Shown here piece by piece: positions 1-11,774 of a stretch of DNA of 64,000 bases. Position 1 is the first letter of the stretch, and every line of letters starts with the position of its first letter. Source of the stretch: Suillus spraguei (lineage: Eukaryota > Basidiomycota > Agaricomycetes > Boletales > Suillaceae); the NCBI GenBank assembly GCA_016800925.1, contig JABCPU010000014.1, forward strand, positions 248,001-312,000. Direction: 5' to 3'. The notes beneath the pieces were generated by a model, which saw nothing but the letters and a program-made list of their open reading frames with translations, had not been told where the DNA came from and ran no database searches. A program made the position numbers and the translations under genes.

Positions 1-1
1 C

Positions 2-370
2 GGAAGCTCACCACCAACCCCCGTCCCTGGTACGCTGGAGCTTCCGGTGGCCGCAGCCACAGGTATGGGGGCACACCCTACAGCTGGCCGACCGCGTGTG
101 CAGATTTCAACAAATGCGCATTTACACCCAGATTTACATGGGAACGGACACGGGCATGTACATTCTAACCCGCATATCCAAATTTCTCCCCAGGACACTT
201 TGTCCATCTTCTCAAAGCGAAATACCGTTTCGCCTACAGAGTCATATCCTTCGCCACCTCCCTCCATAGACTCGCCACCTTCTAACACGGTCCCTATCGG
301 ATATCAGCCCCCGCGTATACAGCAGCATTTTGGGATGGAGTCGCTCACTGTGGGACCCGTTACTGCTTAG
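2..370 (+). CDS. C-terminal end of an unknown protein (partial at left edge)
   Basis: An open frame enters from the left edge and stops at 368-370. About 122 residues are visible. They are low complexity: a His/Gly/Asn-rich stretch (HGNGHGHVHSNPH), then a Ser/Pro-rich tail. No domain is recognisable. Such tails are common at the ends of fungal transcription factors and signalling proteins, but nothing here identifies the family. No start codon is visible; the real N-terminus lies outside the window. Coding is supported only by the long open frame at the edge. Confidence 0.5.
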   Translation, partial: GSSPPTPVPGTLELPVAAATGMGAHPTAGRPRVQISTNAHLHPDLHGNGHGHVHSNPHIQISPQDTLSIFSKRNTVSPTESYPSPPPSIDSPPSNTVPIGYQPPRIQQHFGMESLTVGPVTA

Positions 371-616
371 CAAAACTTAGTATCCCTATCCATATTTATT
401 CTCGAGGATTGTTACCTTTTGGTCAATAGTATTACGATTTCTCCGTGACATTAGACTATATAGTGCTTATTTTGTTCAAGTGACGATGTGGTATACAGTA
501 GTGGTTCTAGTTACTCCTGTAGTACCGTGTGCAGTAAATACATATTCAGAGTGCACAGGATCTGTATGATGCGCGACGGAAGCTTTAGTTGCTCGTCACT
601 TCTTACAACTGAGTAG

Positions 617-1972
617 ATGACTCAAATCGTTGATAGTAAGACAGTTTCGGCTGCAGCAACTGCCCCAGAATCCCCAGTCAAGGATAGTGCTCTAGCAGCA
701 ACGACGACGACAGAGGCAGCTGCACCTCAACCAGGCGCGACGCCCACTCTGCTGGAAGACACACCTGGCTCAGAACCAACCCCAGTCCTCTGAACGCGCC
801 CAGCGTCATTGAAGCTATGCTAGAAGACGACAAGGAACCACAAAATCTGTTAACGGAGAAGTTCACCGAGGCTGAGTGGAAGGCTTTGAAGGAATTCCGC
901 GTGAGTTGGTCAAGACCATTCACGCACTTCAGAAGAGGTGTTCAACCTGTATTTAAATTACAGTCCACTCTGCCTGAAACGTTCAAGGAGGCCTTTCCAG
1001 AGCAGGATGATGCTGGGTCCACGTCATACAACTTGTGGGGTGTCATCATCAACCCACTGAAACCCAAGGATGCCCGCATCAGCGTCGTACTAATGAAGTT
1101 CCTTCGTGCTAGGTGCAATTTACTTTCTTAGACTAGAATCTATCATAAACATCGACTGGACAGGAATCTCAATCCTGCGGAGGCAAAGGAAATGCTTATC
1201 TCGACTTTGCAATGGCGCAAGTCTTTCAAAGTCGATGAGGCTATGAAGGAAAAGTTTCCCGAAGACGTGTTTGGAAAGCTTGGAAAGACATATGGAAGGG
1301 ACAAGGACGGACATCCCATTGCGTACGCCTATCATGTATCTTTTAAGAAGTCTGTTTTGACCTGATTTCTGAAGGTACAATTTATACGGCGCCAATAAGG
1401 ATCTGGATGCTGTCTTCAGTGACACACAGCGCTTTCTAAGGTATATACGCATCATCCTCATTCTTATGGTGTCCCTGAATTCCCCTCTAGATGGCGTGTT
1501 GCTTTTATGGAAGAAAGCATAGCCCTGCTTGACTTTGAGACTGTTGACCAAATGGTCCAGATCCACGGTGTGTATATCGGTAGTAATGTTATGCGTATAC
1601 TCAGCTTTCGTTCAATATCATCAGACTACGAAGGTGTAAGCATGTCGAGTAGAACGCAGGCCTCCAAAACTGCAGCATCCGAAGCATCCAGTATATTCCA
1701 GGGCCATTATCCTGAGTTTCTGGTTCGTTCTCCTGCCTCCACTGGCTCCAGAATGTGATATATTCTATCCACAGGCGAAAAAGTTCTTTGTCAACGTGCC
1801 TAGCTTTCTTACTTGGATTTTCTGGATATTTAAGCCACTCCTATCAGCTGCAACAGTGGCGAAGATGAATGTTGTTGGTTCTGGTCCCAAGATTATTGGA
1901 ACCGCTCTTCTGCCTCTGATCCCTGCCGACCAGTTGCCAAAGAGATACGGTGGAGACGCTGGCGGATTCTGA
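617..1972 (+). CDS. SFH5: Sfh5-like phosphatidylinositol transfer protein (CRAL-TRIO / Sec14 family)
   Basis: Seven exons splice cleanly: 817-900, 964-1112, 1164-1322, 1375-1440, 1491-1567, 1625-1722 and 1775-1972, giving 276 residues. The CRAL-TRIO N part is seen in LKPKDARISVVLMKFLRAR and EMLISTLQWRKSFKVDEA. The lipid-binding CRAL-TRIO domain follows, with YGRDKDGHPIAYN, FLRWRVAFMEESIALLDF and KKFFVNVPSFLTWIFWIFKP, ending in LPKRYGGDAGGF. Sfh5 proteins are non-classical Sec14 proteins that move phosphatidylinositol (and can bind haem) at ER-plasma membrane contacts. Upstream, 617-793 is an open Ala/Pro/Glu-rich frame starting with ATG at 617 that looks like the usual acidic Sfh5 N-terminus, but it ends in TGA one frame away from the rest. 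Either a base is missing near 790, or translation starts at 817. Confidence 0.85.
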
Positions 1973-2403
1973 CGGAAAGAACGAGCTTGTCAACGCTTGT
2001 AGGATTTGAATGCGTCTCAGCACAATCGAAATTCTTATGCATCCCAATTCCCAGTCACATTGTATATTATATTTCATATATCCCACTCACTCCTCAACTC
2101 TAGTATTTTGCAAGGAAAGCTATGTATATTCCATGAGCCGATGTGATTCGTGTATTGTTCCTTGATTGTACCCTATGAATATTCTCCCTCCAATCCAGAC
2201 TGCAGAGATGGGACACAAACGGGCAAAGCGTAGAAAGAAGTGAGACAACACTATAAGTACAACATTGTGGATGCGACATTTTTTGACCATTGCTGAGACT
2301 TCCAAGAGACCAAAAAAAATTGAACTGACTGTCAAAGAACCAAAAAAATGCAGGAGGCGCCGAGGAATGACAAGATTAAACCCTGAGAGCGACTTAAGTT
2401 GGC
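1973..2403. other. Intergenic, convergent gene ends
   Basis: This stretch lies between the stop of the Sfh5-like gene (plus) and the stop of the 644-residue gene (minus). It is moderately A/T-rich and shows no credible coding potential. It should hold the two 3' untranslated regions. No repeat was seen. Confidence 0.6.
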
Positions 2404-4457
2404 TTATTCACCACCCCCGATACTACTACCGCTAGTGGTGGTTGCGGCATATTCGTGCTTGACAGGATCCCAAGCATCAAGCCAACTCGGAGGACGTCCA
2501 CCTGGTGCCCAATTAAAAAAGCGCGAACGCGCTGGGTGAGTGGAAGAGCGACACAGACTAGTATTACCGAGTGAAGAGTCGTCAACATTCAAGCGTTGCA
2601 AGCAATAGAGGAAGTCTTACTTCGCACTCAGCGTCGGGCCCAATGCCAGTCGCGCAAAATTGCTGGGGAAGAGTGGATGTCCTGGACCACGATCTCCAAC
2701 ATGATCATACGCGCGCTCGTTATCGTTGTCTCCAAAGTCGGATCCAGCTGACTTGTAGATGTGGCTGTGAGAGCAAGTGAGGGTTAGCAAATACCTCATG
2801 AGAACCGTGCTAGTACCTACCCTAACACGGGTCGTCCAACACTACTAACCGAACCATGCGAACTCGTACGGGAAATACGCCTGGTAAGGGGAAGGGTAAA
2901 CTCCGACGACCATTTAAGCTCAGTACTGTTGCGTCTTGAGTCATTCGAATTCATGACTGGGCTATTAGAATATGACACAATAGCAGGAGAGGATGGCACA
3001 GGTGAAGTGGATATGCGTAACCCATGGATCTGCGAAGAATCTTCGACAGGTTGAGTATCTTTCTCGGGCGCTTCTGTTTCCACGCCGTCCTCATCTTCCG
3101 CCTCCTCGCCAATGTCCTGCAGCCCATCTCCCTGTCCAAGAGAAGTAGACTGTGACAAGTTTGATGGGAGGCTGAGTGGGGGTGGATTAATTGAACCAGG
3201 AGTGGAGACGCTCGCATTTGAGGCAAGTGTCGCGAGTATGGGTTCAATCGACAAGTGAGTCGCGGTGGAGAGTGGGTGCTCTCGCGGGGATGAGGGCGTG
3301 GAATCATGTTGGGTCAATTGGACATCGCCAGCCGGCAATGATGTAGGATGCGTGTTTGACTCTCCCGAGTCTTCGGCCGCACTACCTACATCCAACATTG
3401 CCGAGATAGGAGAGGTAGAAACGCGCGGCGAGTAATCATCCACTGCAACCACGCTCTCCGTATCATATTCTCCGTCAACTTCGAGCTCTGGAGGGACGCC
3501 TAGAGCCCCCTTCAGACGCTCCCAGATGAGCTCTGAATGAGAAAGGATGCATCTGCGCGCGTTGCGCACCCAGAGGGCGTCACTGGCTGTTTGTCTATCC
3601 ACAATGGTTAGCCACAGGCGCAGAGTCCCGAAGGACCATTTCGTGGGATCAGCAGAGAATGTAGAATCATGAAGATTTTCTGGGCCTTGTGTCCTGGGAA
3701 ATGTCTGAGCGAGGAGGGAAAGAAGTTTGGTTGTGGGATGAATTGATAGTAATTGAGTCACTTCAATAGGACGATCGATGAAAGGAAGGTACATGTCATC
3801 TTGTAATGGGGTGAATGTTGCAGGCGCTGTCATTATACCAGCGGCAGGATTGTGGGAACTCATCGGATTTGTAAGCGCGGGAAGATGAGGAGTGCTAGGG
3901 GCGGATGCAGGCGGAGGGACATAACGAGGGCTAGTTGACTGACGAGCAAGGTCTACAAGCTGTTCTGGAGATAAATTTGGTTTAGAAAATGGGGAAGAAC
4001 CCGACGCAGATTGTCTCCGGCTGAACTGCGGTGAGCTAGACCGTAGACGGGGGGAAGTAGACGGGCTGGAGGCCCGTCGGCTAGGAGTAGTAGCGACGGA
4101 TGGCGAAGACGCAGAACATGGAGCCGAAGCTGAAGAGTTTGGAGCGAATGATGAAAATGCAAAGCTGAGTCTACCAGTTGGTGATCCGTCTCCATTCGTC
4201 GAAGTAGTTACGTGACTCCCAGGATGACGTAGTGAACGTCGGTGAAGCGCTGGTGCAGGCAGTTCTGAAAGGTTCGGAGCGGTTCCAGCGCCTTGTGGTG
4301 CGCCTGCTTGCGAACTGGGATCTAGGACGCGAACGATGGTCAAAGTCGAGGACGATGATCGATTAGGATCATGATTGAGGCTAGCATACTGTCCAAATGG
4401 ATCTGATGCACTGACAGACCCCCGCCGAACAGAGAGTTTTCGATGCGGCTGGGACAT
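2404..4457 (-). CDS. Unknown Ser/Pro-rich protein, 644 residues, three exons
   Basis: The large first exon (4457-2821) is followed by exons 2764-2621 and 2557-2404. The junctions use GTAGGT..CAG and GTAAGA..TAG and keep the frame. The N-terminal ~200 residues are Ser/Pro/Arg-rich and look disordered. A folded-looking stretch around residues 215-320 contains DMYLPFIDRPIEV, TKLLSLLAQTFPRTQGP, WSFGTLRLWLTIVDRQTASD and CILSHSELIWERLKGAL. A second acidic disordered part follows. The two small C-terminal exons give a conserved-looking tail with HIYKSAGSDFGDND, DRGPGHPLFPSNFA and RPPSWLDAWDPVKHEY. I do not recognise the family. The tail's aromatic and charged residues suggest a real, constrained motif. 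The start at 4457 (MSQPHRKLSVRRGS) is the first ATG of the frame. It lies in tandem behind the M28 aminopeptidase gene, 275 nt away. Confidence 0.75.
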
Positions 4458-4732
4458 GGTCGTTTCAAGCTACGGAGTTGAGAGAGCTCACAGGTTCTTT
4501 ACACTGGTACTGTGAAGCTCTTTATAACTGGTGGGACACGGGGACGATGCGGGGCAAGAAGATTGATAATTATCGAGTGCTTATGGCTCATTATAGTAAC
4601 CTTGAGCCAAACTCATGAACAAACGTCAGGTGATGCCGGGAGCGCCCGGCGACCTTAGGTACAAGGACAACGTTGCGAAAGTGTGTCAAACAGAATCTCA
4701 CAATGTTTCAGACCAGTAGAATAATACAGAGG

Positions 4733-6730
4733 CTAAGATCCAAGCTCGATGGCAAAGGCCACAGCCAATTTAGAAAATTCCAGCATGTGTGAGAAGCTAA
4801 ACTCATCCGAGATATCAATCCGGCTGCAAGATTAATGTCAGTATCCGCATTCAGTCTCCACAGTTTGGTCTTAAATACTAACTCGTTGGCGGTATGGATC
4901 CTGTTGTTTATATTCTCAAAAGCCCCCTCTAACACCATAATCAGAATTAATATACAAGTAATGAAATATTATCTCACCGATAGTAAAGATACTAGGATAT
5001 CCCGCTTTGCTCCAAGGAGCACTGTGATAGACGTAAGTAGCTGGCACTCATGACAAAGTATTAAGCATAACTCACTGGTCGGAACAAGCATATCCGCATT
5101 TAGTTTCAACAAATGGTATGTCCAGATATTCAGTAATTAAACCCTTGTTGAACTCCGTCAAGCTAGCACAGCAGGTTAGAATACAACCAATGATCATGAC
5201 AAAACGCTCACGTTGAATCCACATAGTCTACAATTACGCCAACTGCCTCAGGCGTACCTCTCTTTACCCATGCTGTCATGTCATACTACCGAAGTCAGGT
5301 CACTGTAGTCAAGATAATGTGTCATACCTACCTGGCTCATAGCGTAAACTTTCAAACCTTGAGCTTCATAGTGCTGAGCGACAGCCTGTGAACCAAGAAG
5401 ACCACCCTCCTGAAAACTCGGGATCAACAATATGCTCACACGAAATGTCTTCATATGGCTTACTTCAGCAGAATACCAATGGAACTCAACAGGCCGAACT
5501 GGATGGAAATCAGATGCCAAGAGTGCACGATACGATTCCAGGATGGTTACACTCCCCGATCCGTCATCATCAGCACCTTACTCGTAAATCAGCCAGCAAA
5601 GTCAAAAAGATTCAATAAGTGCAAATTACCAGGGGCGGCAAGGAATGGCCATAAGTTTGTGCTGGGAAAACAACATCAGTTCCGCGAACATGGCATTCAA
5701 GGACAAATAATCACCTGTCTTGATGAGCACCAAGGATGACAATCTGATCGTCCGTTGCATCGGAACCGTTGATTCTGACAATCTAACCGCCAATTTACCA
5801 ACGAGAGAATCAAATTCAGTGAAAGGTCCTACAATCGTATGCTGTCCCCAAGAATGATAGAACTCGTCGATGCTGATTAGGGACTTCAACGAAGGCGATG
5901 CGAAATTCACGGTAATCTAATGACCAAGCATCAGCCATCACCCTGGTAATATGTGGAGAACGTACTTCATTGATCTTGGACAGTAGCCATTGCTGACTTT
6001 CCTTGCCTGTCTACACAGCAGTTGAGTGTTCCGGGATAGACTGTGAAGACTAGGAATCACCTCACTGCGATAATCTATGTCATTGAGTCAGTGAGCTGAA
6101 ACACTGAGCGGATACAGGACCTACATCTGGTTCTAAAGCTAGAGAACTTCTCCAAGTTTGCCCTTGGACCTTCGGTCGACAGCGTGCTGATGACTTTAGT
6201 CACTTGTTCATGGGCGCTCAGAAGTGGGTATGAAGCTGTGAAAAGGTAAGCTCTACGACTTTCGCACCCGACAAGTATACTCACTTTTCGTCGCGACGCG
6301 CAAGTCAGCAGACGAACCAAGGTCACGATTCTCCGTGCTAGACGTGCCAACATGATTGAGAACTCAGATTCAAATAGTGAAAGGAATCTAAGTACACGTC
6401 GAAGAAGCGAAGCCCTTTGGCTTTAGCCTCGATCTAGATGGCACATGGTAATTAGTAGAGAATGAAACCCGAAGTAGCTAAGCAATGAGTTATCCTCACC
6501 TTCTCCAGTTCTGTCATCCATACCGGTTCCTGACCTTCTGATAGCTGAACTAGCCGGAGTTCGTCCAGGTTCAGATTGAAACCAGGTTGAGGGTTAGAGG
6601 GCACGTCAAACACCTGGCCTTGCATGACAACCTGACGGTTACTTCCTGCATCATAGAAGGCTTGTTGGACAGGTTTAGAAAGTGTAATTCCGCTAAAAGA
6701 GAGCAGGAGTAGTGAAACCTTTGCCTTCAT
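4733..6730 (-). CDS. Secreted leucine aminopeptidase, peptidase family M28
   Basis: This gene has more than ten exons with introns of about 45-60 nt, and the frame is kept throughout in my splice model. The start at 6730 gives a signal peptide ([18 protein letters not shown]), then a propeptide-like segment containing [17 protein letters not shown]. The zinc peptidase core shows all expected metal ligands and the catalytic acid: His in ILGAHQD, Asp in [10 protein letters not shown], the Glu pair in [13 protein letters not shown] (split by an intron), Asp in [10 protein letters not shown] and His in CGYACSDH. The C-terminus ends [14 protein letters not shown]. Family members remove N-terminal hydrophobic residues from extracellular peptides, so this enzyme probably feeds on external protein. 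It appears intact. A TAG at 4733-4735 ends the frame. Confidence 0.9.
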
Positions 6731-6930
6731 CTTATTGGTGAAGAGATAGTACGCGTAGCGGTCCTAACGGAGAGTCTTTAATAGGCTATTAGGTATGTAA
6801 CAGAGCATAACAGAGCATAACCTAGCCAATCAAAACACTATGGACTGAAAATAGGTTCCGGTGCAATAACTACATCCGTTGGCCAGTAAGATCTCCAATA
6901 CACTAGATGGTTACAACATATTAATGTTTC

Positions 6931-8315
6931 CTATGCCCAACGCCCCAAGAGCGCCATGATCCCACATCCAAAAAGCATGCATGAGAGGGCATAGGCAACG
7001 CGTTTGTTAGACCCGTTGATCATTTCTTTGTTGAAGATAAACTCGTGAGCAAGAAGCTACAAAAAATTGTGAGTCCTCGAGTTCTGGTTATGACCCTAAA
7101 AATATAACATACCTCAACGAGACCAGTGTACAACAAGATACCCGCACTCAGCGAGTCGAGCACTCCACTCACGATGGAGGCGGTGGTACTATTTGGGTTG
7201 TACGTGGTTTGAATACCAAGCCCGACTGCAATACCTAGTGGTGTGGTGATTCCATACAGCAACGCGCCACAGATGGCTACATAATTGTACTTCGGGGGAA
7301 GCTGTAAATGGGCAAGACGAGTACCGACACCAAGGCCCTCAAAGCTCTCTGCGCATTATGTCAGCCTAACAATGATTCATAGGATACTATTTGCTCACGA
7401 TGGAATATGATGACAACAAACAAGGTTATAAAGTCCGGATCGACTGCCAACGTCAGACCAATGAGCATACTTCACAAAAGGTAAACATAAATTGGTTATT
7501 GGACGTGAGTCAAGGGGAATCGCACCTATGCAATAATACACCGAATTCTAAGATGAAGACACCGATGACCTGCCCTGCAGCACCAAGATCTGGATGCTTA
7601 TGATCATGGGCAGATTCTATATCTTCCGTGGTCTTCTCAGAGTTTAAGTCATCATTCCGGATTCCACCTTCAGGTCCATGTGCGGCGTGCGCACCGAGAC
7701 CGTGACCGTGTGCATCTGTTTTGAAATAAGGGGAGCCCCAGCACGCGATCAATCCAAAAACGCACCATGCTTCACACCAAGAGCCTCCAATTTGGCTGTG
7801 CCCCACCTGAAGGCTACCAGCTCGACGATGAAAATGCAAAACACGCTGAGCAGGGCTAATGCGAGCGGGTAAGGCTGTGATATACGGCATGTACGTAAGT
7901 AATAATACTGCTCCCAGAGACTCCTGACTTACATACACCTGCCAAGCCGGTGACAGGCAAGGAGATGTAAGTTCACTGATAGCGGGGCTGAGAAGATGGA
8001 TAAAGGCTGTAGCTATCTGTGTAAATGTGAATTGCCAGTCTAATCGATGAACTGATGGAACGCACGATGACGCCGGAACCAAAGTATTTGGCAAAGCTAC
8101 GAAATTGTCAAAAGTCAGAGCGGTGCATGTATTATTCGCGTTGAATAATCTCACTCAAAAACGGCTTTTGGAACGTGAAGCCAACTTGACCGCTTAGCAA
8201 GCACTGGAAAAAGTGCGCCGCTCATCGACCCGATGAGGATGACGAAAACTGATGCGATCCGCAACTGTTTATATGTAGTCGCGCCTCCACCTGAACCGCA
8301 GTCTAAATCCGACAT
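6931..8315 (-). CDS. ZIP-family plasma membrane zinc transporter (Zrt-like)
   Basis: About seven exons. The start at 8315 gives MSDLDCGSGGG, then a first membrane segment (RIASVFVILIGSMSGALFPV). The next segments include YFGSGVIIATAFIHLLSPA and YPLALALLSVFCIFIVEL. A histidine-rich cytosolic loop (DAHGHGLGAHAAHGPEGG, and HDHKH further on) is typical of metal-binding loops. The two signature metal-site helices are present: HSMLIGLTLAVD and HQSFEGLGVGTRLAHL. The last helices end in CMLFGCGIMALLGRWA. ZIP proteins import zinc or related divalent metals down to the cytosol. All expected parts are present, so the gene looks functional. Its promoter side (8316 onward) faces the orphan gene starting at 9071. 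Confidence 0.92.
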
Positions 8316-9070
8316 GGTTTGAAGTAAGGTGGTCCTTTAGGATCTTGGCGAGTGAGAGAGAGGATTGAATGCTCTGGGACTCTGGGAGGAATATTAATAT
8401 TAGCGGTGGTTGAGAATGTTATATACCCCTTCTAACTTTCATGACTGGGAGGGTCCTCACTGGCAGGGCTTCCTAATTAGTGTGGGCAGAAGTCCGCCAT
8501 TTCTGCCAGCCGGTTCTGCTGAGCAGGTGGGCTGGCAGAATCCGGCAGAATGTCAAACTGCAGCTAACAATATCCCGATAACTTCCTCACCTTATATAGC
8601 CATAGTAACCAGCTTTCTCCATAGCAATTGCACTTCCTTACTTGTCATCAGCAAACTGGTGAGACTCAGATATTCCCAGCCGAAGTGCTCCTTTCCTCGG
8701 TATGACGTTATAAAACATGAAGTAATATAAAGTGATGTAAAGCAATATATGAGCCGTGATTACAATGCTAAGGTAGACGCCTTGCGAAAACAACGAACCT
8801 CACGTGACTTAGATGACAATATCGTGACAATGCATTAGAAAATCAATTATAATTCAACGACGGGACGTAGAAATATTCTGTTGCGCAGTCTGATAAAAAA
8901 CGTGAATGCCGTCAAAACAGCGGTTTCAGAACTGTGCTCCGTGAAAAAATGAGATAGTTATTCAAAAAACACTGGAATTGAGGATAGTACAGTGAATGAA
9001 ATGCCGCAACTCCGCATGTTAGTATCGGCCGGCACAAGTTGACAGGCTGGCGCTGGCAGCAGATGGCACA
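8316..9070. other. Intergenic region between divergent genes
   Basis: This 755-nt stretch separates the ZIP gene (minus) from the orphan gene (plus) and should hold both promoters. It has no convincing coding frame. The one clear structure is an inverted repeat at 8501-8511 / 8530-8540 (listed separately). I found no perfect zinc-responsive ACCTTNAAGGT-type site. Confidence 0.5.
8501..8540. repeat. Inverted repeat (11-bp arms) upstream of the ZIP gene
   Basis: TTCTGCCAGCC at 8501-8511 is the exact reverse complement of GGCTGGCAGAA at 8530-8540, with an 18-nt loop. Further half-matches (GGGCAGAA just before, CCGGCAGAA just after) surround it. It could be a dimeric protein-binding site or a small hairpin; the sequence alone does not decide. 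Confidence 0.5.
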
Positions 9071-9894
9071 ATGGGACGACGGAAACGTGCGCATAGTGTG
9101 TGGGCTTCAAATTTTCGGTCAAAGAAACTGAAAGCTGATGTCAGTGATAAGGAGAATGTGAGTCAAGAGTGCCACTGATACCTCGAAAATCAGACATTGA
9201 TTTGAAAACAGGCATGCCCTGGCCCAGTACAAGAGCTATCTGCTGCATCTGCATCAGACAGCGAGAAAGACAATATGAGTGACAACAACACTCACCTTGC
9301 CATCAGTAGCTTCGAGCACTGGTATGGTTCTCCACTAGGAGAACATGGTGCAGGAAGACAAGACACGGACTTCTGGGCAGATGTTTCACCAATTTTCGGG
9401 CTAATGGTGGATAAACGATTTACTTTGAATAGTTCTGATATGATACAATCAGTTGAGTTATTTCATTTGAACAGTCCGAGACAAAAAACTTACCATTCTC
9501 ACTTAAGAACAAATCTCAATCACACTCAGTATTGTGTGAGGAAGTCGAGGATGAGGAAGACCTTATTGCTATTCGAGGTGTGCGCTGGCGGGAAAAGGAT
9601 CAGACACCATATCTTCTCGAAGAGATCCCAGACTCACATCTGATGGATTTCCATCCTAACCGCGAGACAAATGAAGAAGCGCTACCCGCATTTGAGAGTG
9701 ATGACATCAATGCCGAGAGCGAAGATGATGATGGGAACGACAAAGACCAAGATCTTGATGCCGAGCCTGATGCACGACAAGAGCGCATTGACACTCGGCA
9801 CCCACATTGTTTGTACCTTTGCCAACCCCAACTACTTCATCAGGAAATTCACACATTCCTTGACCTGCCCTTATGCGGACTTATTTACACTTAA
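9071..9894 (+). CDS. Orphan spliced gene, 233 residues, acidic
   Basis: Three exons, 9071-9157, 9212-9406 and 9475-9894, join in frame through GTGAGT..CAG and GTGGAT..CAG introns. The N-terminus is strongly basic (MGRRKRAHSVWASNFRSKK, a possible nuclear signal). The middle contains FEHWYGSPLGEHGAG and GRQDTDFWADVSPIFGLM. An acidic part then follows (EEVEDEEDLIAIRGVRW, then a long run rich in Glu/Asp). No known domain is recognised. It sits just upstream of a Harbinger-like transposase gene at 10094 and could be an accessory gene of that element or an independent orphan. The last ~40 residues lack the acidic bias and may be read past a missed intron. Confidence 0.5.
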
Positions 9895-10093
9895 CTGCCT
9901 TGGTGAAATTGAATCTACTTGTCCAAAATTTCAATGTGAATGAATTCAGAAAAAAAAAAAGTTGAGATATATTAATATACATGTTTTATTGTATTTCGCA
10001 CTCAAAAAATATAAGATATGCCAGGTGAATGATGTGAGAGAGAGCAAACAAGTTTTGAGATAAGTGAGTTAAGCTGATTAAGCATGTTAAGGA
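9895..10093 (+). other. A/T-rich spacer before the transposase
   Basis: Short spacer with a run of A (about 9950-9960) and ATATTAATAT. Nothing coding is seen. No terminal inverted repeat of the downstream element could be identified here. Confidence 0.4.
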
Positions 10094-10563
10094 ATGTGTG
10101 AATTTCCTGATGTTCCAAATCCTCGTATCAACACCCCATGGAAGGTGCTATACAATAGTCAACATGATAGAGCCTTCATCACTACAATGGGTGTTGATGT
10201 GCCCACCTTCTCCTCACTACTTACTGCAGGCTTTGCGCAAGCCTGGTATGAGACACCAATACCTCGTGAGGATGTCTCTGCGCATGGAACTCCAAGGATA
10301 GATAAACACTCCCTTGATGCTGCAGGGGCACTTGGGCTTGTGCTACATTATCTCAACTCTACTATGCATGCCATTAGCCTCCAGCAGATCTTTGCTATCA
10401 TCCCCAGTACTGTCACACGATATCTTCACTTTGGTCTTGGTCTTCTCTTACACACCCTTCGCACTCTACCTGAAGCCAAAATTCAATGGCCTGGAGGCCT
10501 GGATTTTGAGCGCTGTAGTGCACTTGTTGTGGCGCATCACCCCAGACTTGGAGGGGCATTCGG

Positions 10564-11528
10564 TGTAACGAACATATTGGCGCTGGGCTTAAAACCCCAT
10601 ATTTTGACACTTGTCTCACGTCTACAGGAGTTACCACTAGTCCATGGCCTTCTTACCCCTTTAGCAGTACTGGCAGCATCCCATGCTTACCGCACACCAT
10701 ACTGACTACCGCACCTCGTTCCACGAACCGATGTCCTTCCATGTCCTTGCCGTGTCCACATAGCTCCATTTGGTGCGTAGTTTGTTTCCTGTTCGATATC
10801 ACTGATTTCATGGCAAGCATTATTACATGTTGCCTCGTGCCGCAGCGCCTCGCACTATGTTTACTTACGGCGGTTACTACACTCCAGCGCTACTGATCTC
10901 GCCTAGAGTATTCCGAGTACATACAAATTAGGATATAAGCACCGTGTACCCCACACGATAAAGCACCTGATTTTACACCATCACACGTACTATAGGTCAG
11001 GATTATTGTCTAGCTCTGGATCAACCCAGTAGTGGACATAGTCTTTAAAGTTCCCTTATCGCTCGTTAATACATCACGCTTGTTCTCCGTTACTGCCGGC
11101 ATACCACTGGACTTTTGATTGTTACTTTTGACTGAACTTCTCACATTCCGCTACTTTACCGCTGAAAGTACCGTGGACTTCTTTACTGTTTCTTTGCACC
11201 ACTCGCAACCTTACCGCTACTGCTGAGACCACCGCTCGACATTGCTCGCTAGACGCAACTGTTACTGACTTTATCTCGACGACAGTAGCACCGCAACACA
11301 CGACGCTAGTTCTGGCGGTATCATCGCTGACCATGGCAACTTACTGCTGACTCGGACGCTTGTTTCACAAATAAGTTAGACTCGAACTTGACCATACTAA
11401 ATAGGCATCCCCCTTTAGGGTCGAACGCTCTTGTTCTTACAAGTGAAGCAGACTAGACGGAGCGCAAGACTAACATACTAGTTTAGGCAGTGGTTTATCT
11501 ACAGCCCAAGCTAGGTTGTATCTTTACA
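10564..11528 (+). mobile_element. Solo LTR (965 bp) inside the DDE transposase gene
   Basis: The insert starts TGTAACGAAC and ends ATCTTTACA, so it has TG..CA ends. It is flanked by TCGG on both sides (10560-10563 and 11529-11532), and removing insert plus one TCGG rejoins the transposase frame exactly (GAFG then SIDG). A second copy of the same sequence lies inverted at 55806-56727. No internal retroelement genes are present, so it is best read as a solo LTR. Orientation is set by a TATA-like GATATAAGC near 10930 and is tentative. Confidence 0.75.
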
Positions 11529-11774
11529 TCGGTAGTATTGACGGCCTTAAACTACCTGTTCAAACCTCCGAGGATGTTGACATTGAGAATGCCACCTTTA
11601 ATGGGTGGCTCTCCGAGCACTTTATCAGTTCTGTGTTAGCTTTTTCAGCTGAAGGTAAGTTCAATCTTGTCACTCTAGCCCTGATTAATGACATTACAGG
11701 TGTCATTATTGCTGCAAGGTTGAATGCCCTGGGTAGTTGGCACAACTCACATCTTGCTCATCAGATCTACGCCT

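Noticed and set aside
8410..8730. 106-residue plus-strand frame upstream of the ZIP gene
   Set aside because: No domain, no splice support, and it covers the promoter inverted repeat; composition looks non-coding.
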